NCBI RefSeq assembly: GCF_002234675.1
Contig: NC_019866.2
Span: forward strand, 575,583-639,582
Direction: 5' to 3'
Length of the DNA stretch: 64,000 nt
Source: Oryzias latipes
Taxonomy: Eukaryota > Chordata > Actinopteri > Beloniformes > Adrianichthyidae
Below the pieces are notes generated by a model. It saw nothing but the letters and a program-made list of their open reading frames with translations. It did no database searches and was not told the DNA's origin. The position numbers and the translations under genes are program-made. The first letter of the stretch is position 1. Every line of letters starts with the position of its first letter. Positions 57,245 to 64,000 of the stretch are shown piece after piece.

Positions 57245-58752
57245 CACTGAAATGAACAGAAGTTCATCTGCAGGAGAACAGAGACCTTTGTTCTCAGGAG
57301 GACCAGAGATCTCCTGATTGGTCCAAACCAGAGTCCAGGTGAGCGTTCACACCTGCAGAACCAGGAGGACCATCAGAGGAGACGGTTCTGGATCAGACCA
57401 GAACTCAAACTACTAGATTTGGCTGAAGACTGTGGTTCTAGAGAGGTAAACATTATTTAAACCCTCCCAGATCTAACATCCACCTGTGGGGGGGTCACCT
57501 GATGGTCTGCCGAGCCCCCACCCCCGCCTGCCTCATCACAGGCTCAGAAGCATCTCCATGAAGCAGCTCACATGGCTCCTTCTGCAGAGGAGCTTGTCCT
57601 CCAGGATCCTCCTCAGCACCTCCTTAGTGTGGTTCCGTCTCCGTCATCAGACCACAGCAGGCGGCGTTCATGGGTTCAGCTTTTGTTGCCATGCAGACGT
57701 GATATCGATCGGATTCTCTGAAACAAGAGTCCAGATTTACCCCGATAGGGGCTTTATTAAGGCGGAGCCTCCACAGATGGCATCTCAGCCGCGGATCGAA
57801 ACAAACGCCAACCGCCATGGAAACATGCCGCTTTCCTGAGGCATTTCCCACAATCCTCAGAGTTAAACGGCGAGGAGCCGACTTTCATTTTCCAGTTCAG
57901 TGTCAGTGTCCTCTGATCTCCAGACAAAACGGCGTTCTCCGGATAAACCGCTCTTTCAACAAATTCTGGATTCTGGAGGGAGAAAATGACATTTGACTTT
58001 CTGGTTCAGAAAAATGTTTTCTTTTGATTAAAAACTTGAAAGTTCGTCTCTGATGATTCCCAGTTTTTGACGTGCGTGCGGCATTATTCTGATGGAAGAG
58101 AAGGCGTCATGAGAAATCCTTTCTGGTTCCAAATCGCCTTTTTCTAAACAGAACGACAGAACAAACGTGTGAACCAGAACCCGCTGTTGACTAAAATGAC
58201 ACCAAAGGAACTTTAAGAAGATGAAAAACGCTTTGAATGACATCAGAATTCAGGCTGCTTTGCAGCAGCAACAGCAGAAAGACAGAAGCTTTTCACACGT
58301 CATCCTGCAAACACTTCAGGTTACAGTTAACCACCAAAGTGGTTCCCGAGCGCCGCTGTGTCTGCAGCTCACCGCTCCTCCAGGGGAGGGGTCAAATGTG
58401 GAGAACACGCAGGTATGTGCGTGACGTAACGGGACGTTACTTTAGGATAAATGACATCCAGCCTTAGAACACGTGCGTGGAAGGCAGCAACGTGCATCTT
58501 CTGCTGCACCTGAACTGATGTGCACGCTGGGCGGGGCGGACCAGGCGCCGTTGTGACATCACAACAGCTCATTCATTCAAACCGAGCGTCTTCAGGACAG
58601 TTTGATTGACAGCCATTTAAAAGGAGAATGAAATGTGTCACTTTTCACCGTTTCATTATCACTAAAGAGAAACTTTGGAGAATAGAGACCGTCAGTCGAA
58701 GAAAAAAAAGAAAATGTCCCCCCCCAAAAACCTCAGTAAAAAAACAACTTAA

Positions 58753-58969
58753 CCCTTGTTCTATCCTATGGGGTCCAGATGACCCCCCCCCCCCTTCCAT
58801 TGAGGTTTTCCCCCTACCATGACAAAGGTGGATAAAGGTGGAAAGATTTCATGTAATCCATGGACACCAGTGAAGATCACAAATCATTGAAGAAAAAAGG
58901 TTCAGAGCACTGTCTAGTGGGTCTAGATGACCCAACTCCCAATGGTAAAGTGCCTACGATAGCACAGGG
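58753..58969. mobile_element. piggyBac-like MITE, one end degenerate
   Basis: Left end CCCTTGTTCTATCCTATGGG preceded by TTAA (58749-58752); the inverted right end CCTACGATAGCACAGGGG matches it imperfectly and lacks a clear TTAA. GGGTCCAGATGACCC and GGGTCTAGATGACCC lie inside. Resembles widespread fish piggyBac-derived repeats. Confidence 0.5.
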
Positions 58970-59762
58970 GATACTGAAGTTTTTATTTTACTCTTTCAGG
59001 GGAAGAAGACCCGTCAGAATCAGTTCATTGATTAGTTTGTTTTTAACTTTTGCTTGGTGTTTGGGTCAAACTGACCCATTTTCCATTAAAGAAACCTGAT
59101 AGAAAAATGCTGATTGGAAACTCTGACAGATTTTCGGTGAATCAGTCATATTTGTTTATGATTTGCAAATCTAAAAGGATTGTTTTCCTCTCTGGGTCAG
59201 TCGAACCCAAAGTCCTCACTGGGCGGTTCTGGTGTGAGAAAAGAGAAACGTCTAAAAATGTTCAATTCTGTCTTTATAGAACATTTAAGTTTGATTCTCA
59301 CTTTTCTGCAGATCTTCTGTCTGTCTTTGCCTTAAAGCTGATGATAGTTTTCTAATCACATTGATTAGTGCGGCGTTTTGGCGTCATGTGATCAAACGCC
59401 GTTCAGGAGCAGAAACCAGAGAATGTGCCCAGAATACAGAATCCAATGAGCTATAAAAGAAAAACCATGAAAACCAGAAGCCGGCAGACGCTTGAAATGA
59501 CATTCAGATGCGTCGCTCAGAACAAGTGTTGGTATGCTAACAAAGTTAGCCACAAGCTAGCCGCCTGCTAGCCAGCAGCAGCATCTTAACCAACGTTTAT
59601 TAAAATGCAGCAAACAACCACCAAACCCTGTAAATGTACCAAGTCGCTTTCTTTGCACTCGCATAACTCCGCCCACAAAGCATCAACAAGAACTCACTAC
59701 AGCTAGCAGTGATGTCGGCCATTTTGTAAGTAACCTGCTTTAAGCTCCTCCCTTTAAAACTT

Positions 59763-60125
59763 ATAGGCTGTGTCCAAAGTCCCGCCCTAACCCCTTACTG
59801 CTAAAACACTTCATACTCGACTATCTAGTGCCCTGGATTTCAAAAGCAAGTCAGACACCGCGTCACGACATTTATTTTATTTTAAACGGCAGAAATGACT
59901 TCATGGATTTCTCAACGTTAAAATCGAGGATTATTTATGATCCACTGTAAACGTTGATGGTTTATTTAAAAAATACATTGAAATACTGATTTTTTTGGTA
60001 AAGATTGTTTAGACGAAATGCATTGTGGTCTATATTCACGGATCTAGTGAGCATCAATGGTTTTTCGCAGAGACTTCTGGGAAATTTCTAGGCTCTGGAT
60101 TTTGGAATTGTAGATTCAGACAAAC
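59763..60125. repeat. Possible dispersed repeat fragment
   Basis: GGCTGTGTCCAAAGTCCCGCC, then CCTAACCCCTTACTG and CTATCTAGTGCCC, resemble one end of a common fish hAT-type MITE. The opposite end is not evident. Weak call. Confidence 0.3.
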
Positions 60126-60129
60126 TAGA

Positions 60130-61300
60130 AAATGGAAAACGCGCTGTAGAGAGAGAAGGGAAGGAATTCAGACACAACCAACGTGACTTCACAACAAAAC
60201 CCAACAACCAAACCGCCAAAATCAAACCAAATCAAAAACATGCTTATCTGTTGTTTCTGGCTCCAGATCTATAGAGACTAGAGCTGCTAACTAATTCAGT
60301 TAACACAAGTTGGAGCAAACTAATTCCTTTTTTTTTTAACTGCTAAAGACTTTTGTGGACTTTTTATTTTGGAGACTCCCATTCGGTTGACATGGTAACA
60401 GTAAGAAATGGGCGGAGTCTCAACTTTAGAAGAGGAAATGGTTTCAGTCCTGAAATGTTTGCTCTTTTGGTGACTTTTTCCATTTAGTGACTCTTTATGA
60501 ACGTAAAGACATTTAAGAAAAGACTTTTTTTACACTGCAGCTTTGTTTTCAGATCAGGGTGGGGCTCTTTGTCTTCTTAAGTCATTAAACACGACTTTTG
60601 ATGAACCATCAGCAGATTTAGGATAGAAACAGAAAACACAGAATCAAAAATGTATTTTTCTGTAATCATGGCTGCAATTTTTTTTAACCTGGTTAATAAA
60701 ATAAATGTAACAATTCTTTGTGAGGATTTTTTAGAACCAAAAGCTGAACGTTCACAGCTTCGTCTGTAAACATGATGATGTAAACGACACTAAAAGCTGC
60801 ATCTGTGACGATTGTTTCACAGCAAATGAACTCAAATACTTGACATCATTTAGCATTAATGCCCTTTTTTAGATCTGATGGTGGAGAAGTTTGAAGGAGA
60901 TGCCGGAACATCCTCAGAAAAACCTCCTTTTCCTCTGTTGATTGGCGACAAACATCCAGTACAATAAAAATATGAATAACTGAGTCGATATTTAAATAAA
61001 TAATGTTAAAAAAAGACGCTCTTTTCTGAAAAACGGCAAAACATGAAGACGTCTGTCCCCGAGAGCAGACTCTATGCGTCTCTGCAGACATCTGAACATA
61101 CTTTCCAGCTGTCACAGGAACATCTGCACCGCGGCGGGGGGGGGGGCAGAGCAGCCAAAGCCTGGGGGGGGCAGATCCAGAGCCGCAGCAGAAAGAGCAA
61201 AAGTGGCTTCTTACCTCCGTTTGTGTCGAGAGGAGATTCCTGCACAAGTGGATGTCAGCGGACGAAGACTCCGCACTAACAGGTGGGGAGACGGGCAGCA
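60130..61300. other. No gene seen
   Basis: AT-rich sequence to about 61000, then GC-richer with a short G-run near 61135-61146. No coding exon recognised. Confidence 0.3.
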
Positions 61301-61306
61301 GTGGCG

Positions 61307-61322
61307 AGGAGGAGGAGGAGGA

Positions 61323-61355
<33 letters not shown>

Positions 61356-61363
61356 GAGGAGGG
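61307..61363. repeat. (GGA)n microsatellite
   Basis: GAG/GGA triplets interrupted by a G10 run. Confidence 0.9.
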
Positions 61364-61830
61364 AGATCTCCCTCTGACAGATCTGGACCGTAACTCCTTC
61401 TCTCCTCTTTCTGCGTTTTCCTCTTAGAGTTTAATCTCCGTCTTCAGAGCTTGACTTTCTCCTGAAGCTCTTCCTTTAATCACTCATGGATTAGATTACC
61501 CCCCCCCCCCTGCAGATTGCATGTGTGTGTGTGTGTGGGGGGGGGGGGGGGGTACAATAATGTGCCAACAGCAGCATCTGTCTCTGCGCTCCTCTCTGTA
61601 TAATTTGTGCCTAATGACACCAAATGATACACGCCGGCGTCCACACAGGAAGGCTGGAGGGGAGGGGGGGGCCTTTGGCCTCTGCCCCCCCCCCCCCAGA
61701 GGTGTCCCTGGGGTGAAAGAACCTCTAGTTAAAAACAGCTCCTCCTCTCTGCTGCTCTTCCTCCCACACTCTCTCCATCCATGAGGCGAGCTGACGAGGC
61801 GGAAGCCTCAGATCCGTCTCCTCCTCCTCT

Positions 61831-61861
<31 letters not shown>

Positions 61862-62002
61862 ATCTCAAGAGGGACAGAAGACAAAATTGGCCTCAAACCT
61901 GCCCTGACGCCCAGAATTTACAATTTCCTTTTTTTGTTTACTGAAAATCCTCCAACTGCCTGAGAAAAGCAGCAGAAGAGGAGGTGTCAGGAAGGCTGCT
62001 GC

Positions 62003-62165
62003 GGAGGAGGAGCAGGAGCAGCAGGAGCAGCAGGAGCAGCAGGAGCAGCAGGAGGAGCAGGAGCAGCAGCAGCAGCAGGAGCAGCAGGAGCAGCAGGAGC
62101 AGCAGGAGCAGCAGGAGCAGCAGGAGCAGCAGGAGCAGCAGGAGCAGCAGGAGCAGCAGGAGGAG
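62003..62165. repeat. Microsatellite/minisatellite of AGC/AGG triplets, mostly 9-bp unit
   Basis: AGCAGGAGC repeated about 17 times. Triplet periodicity opens several frames (poly-Leu, Cys/Ser, Arg/Ser), which are artefacts. Confidence 0.9.
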
Positions 62166-62547
62166 TCTCTCCTGATGTGTTTCTGTGCTCCTGAACCTGT
62201 AGCTGCAGCTAGAATCGCCTCCTTTCCACCAGCACAAGTGGTGTGGCGGTGGGAGGAGCTTACTGAAGCCAACCAATCAGAGTTGAGTTCTCACAGACAT
62301 CTGTTTTGGACCAGACCCTCTGGACCGGCCTCTTCAGGCTGTGGTAGAACCGTGTTCACTGACCCGGTTCCTTTGGGTTCTCCTCCTTCTGCTTCACTTC
62401 ACTAAAACCAATTATTCACAGATTCACATCAAAGTTCTGACATTTGAACTCGTTCATTAGAACTGTTCTGCAGTTCTGCAGAGAGACCCGTTCAAACTGC
62501 TGGTTCTGGAGACACCAGTACAACATCTGTTCATACACAGGAACTGA

Positions 62548-62589
62548 GGGGCTCCTGGGGGCTCCTGGGGGCTCCTGGGGGCTCCTGGA
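62548..62589. repeat. Four copies of a 10-bp unit GGGGCTCCTG
   Basis: Short perfect tandem array. Confidence 0.9.
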
Positions 62590-62857
62590 GCCCAGATTCT
62601 TCAGTGAAATGAGGTGAACTGTCAGAGCAGAACCTTCCCTCCTGGGTTCTCCTTCTCCCTTTGCTCCTGAGTGAAACTCTCATCTCCTCCTGAGCTCCAG
62701 TTCAACAGCAGAAGAGTCGTGTGGGGGATGGATAAGGAGACGCGCATGGGAGGTGCAGAAACGGCAGGCTGAAAAAAGCCCATCCCCGCAGGCGGACGCA
62801 CGCCAACGTGTTGAAATCCCTGACATGTTTGCTGCAGGAGCCTCCTCGTGGATGCTG

Positions 62858-62895
62858 AGGAGGAGGAGGAGGAGGAGGAGGAGGAGGAGGAGGAG
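62858..62895. repeat. (GGA)n microsatellite
   Basis: About 12 GAG/GGA triplets. Confidence 0.9.
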
Positions 62896-62899
62896 ATGA

Positions 62900-64000
62900 G
62901 GAGCTAAAAATGGGCTCGTTGCCTGGATCAACAAGCCGTCATGAAGAATGAGGATTAACATCCTGCTTCACAGAGCGCCGCCGGGACAGGAAGTTCCTCC
63001 AACGCCTCTGGAGAACGCTCTACTCGTTCCAGACGTTTGGAGACATCTGGAAGTCTTTGGGGTTCTGGAGGTCGGGTTTCAGAACAAGCATTTATCAGAA
63101 CCAACAGCTGATGATACACAAATACTGAAGAACCAGTGATGAGTTAAAACCGTGAAGGTCTTGAACTCAGGTTCCCTTTGAAATCTGGATCCAGAATCTT
63201 TGCTTCAGTCCAGAGACGTTTGGTCCAACCAGAGACGAGCAGAACATCAGGTTCTACAGAGGTTATGTGCTGCAGGCAGCTCTGATTCTGGTCTGATCCA
63301 GGTCTGGTTCTGCTCTGTCCAGAACCGTTTCATCTGATGCTCCTCTGGTTTGGATCAAACAGAACTCTGGTACAGTTTACTTCAGAAAGAGAGGAGGAGA
63401 ACCTCGACTGCCGTCAAAACGTTGGTTTCTGCTCGGGTTCTGTGAGCTGACCGGCATGTTCAGGTGGTCAGAGCAGGTTCTGCTGCGTGTTCTTGGGTTC
63501 TGAAGTTCCTCTTTGTTTCTCGTCTTCGTCAGAATGCGGAGCGCGTTAGAACCAATCAGAGGTCTTTAATTATTGATGGTCTTTGCTGCTGCAGCCTGAC
63601 TGAAGATGAGCTGGAAAAGGATGAAGGGCGTCTGAACGGAGGCTGGAGGGTGGAGATCGTCTGCTCACAGCTGATGCTCCTAAGGAGGAGGAGGAGGAGG
63701 TGTCAGAAGGGTCAGGGGTCATGCAGGATGAGCTCAGCTGGTGGTCTCTCTGTTTGACCTTCTTTTCACTTGACCACGCCCCCTCAGCTGCAGATTCTCG
63801 TCAGGTCTTCGGCAGACTCCTCCTCCTCTGCAGCTCCTCCTCAAGCGGGGAACTGCTCCCCGTTTCCTCTGCATCTGAAGGAGGAGCAGATGGAAAACTT
63901 CTCCTGCCGGCTTCATCCAAAGTCTTCCAGGTTCCTGTTGGATCTTTTCCTCTTCATCCTTGTCCTCCGTCAGCTGACGGCCTGACATTTGTTCTTCATA
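62900..64000. other. Right window edge, no gene seen
   Basis: No recognisable exon, although the untranslated first exon and promoter of doc2a may lie here or beyond the window. Confidence 0.3.

Noticed and set aside
61865..62276. Poly-Leu, Cys/Ser and Arg/Ser open frames
   Set aside because: AGC/AGG triplet repeat; no gene context.

Overview
This is vertebrate nuclear DNA, almost certainly from a teleost fish. It has compact intron-exon genes with GT-AG junctions, fish-type transposons (an L1/Tx1-like LINE, hAT, PIF/Harbinger, pogo/Tigger-like and piggyBac-like elements), a fish-style C2H2 zinc-finger gene and very many mini- and microsatellites. I cannot name the species.

Layout. 1-190: host flank. 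191-6810: an apparently complete L1-like insertion with one intact 1247-codon ORF, a roughly 2 kb G-rich trailer, a poly(A) tail and an 8-bp target-site duplication. 6986-12499 (minus): prrt2, a presynaptic dispanin-family membrane protein, with three coding exons recognised and the last few codons not located. 13226-13985: a pogo/Tigger-like element. 14.5-19.5 kb: intergenic sequence with minisatellites. 19878-21625 (plus): a two-exon C2H2 zinc-finger gene. 22312-26922: a 2.3 kb block tandemly duplicated with almost no divergence; it carries candidate poly(A) signals for both flanking, converging genes. 30052-50415 (minus): a complete ten-exon coding region for a Doc2-family double-C2 Ca2+ sensor, best matched to doc2a (438 aa). 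50421-64000: doc2a upstream flank, containing repeats and a decayed copy of part of its first coding exon but no other gene I can recognise.

prrt2 and doc2a both act in Ca2+-triggered synaptic vesicle release, and both lie in the human 16p11.2 interval, so the window looks like part of the conserved fish counterpart of that region.

The most unusual feature is the doc2a introns. Four of them carry very large minisatellites whose units contain recognisable transcription-factor words: a 10-bp unit giving about 150 in-phase AGGTCA half-sites in DR4 spacing with no visible indel; a 28-bp unit containing the PBX-MEIS/PREP decamer TGATTGACAG; a 14-bp unit containing an E2F-like TTCCCGCC; and an 11-bp purine-rich unit that forms a pyrimidine tract directly in front of a splice acceptor. 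Whether any of these act as regulatory elements is inference; the motifs and their positions can be read directly.
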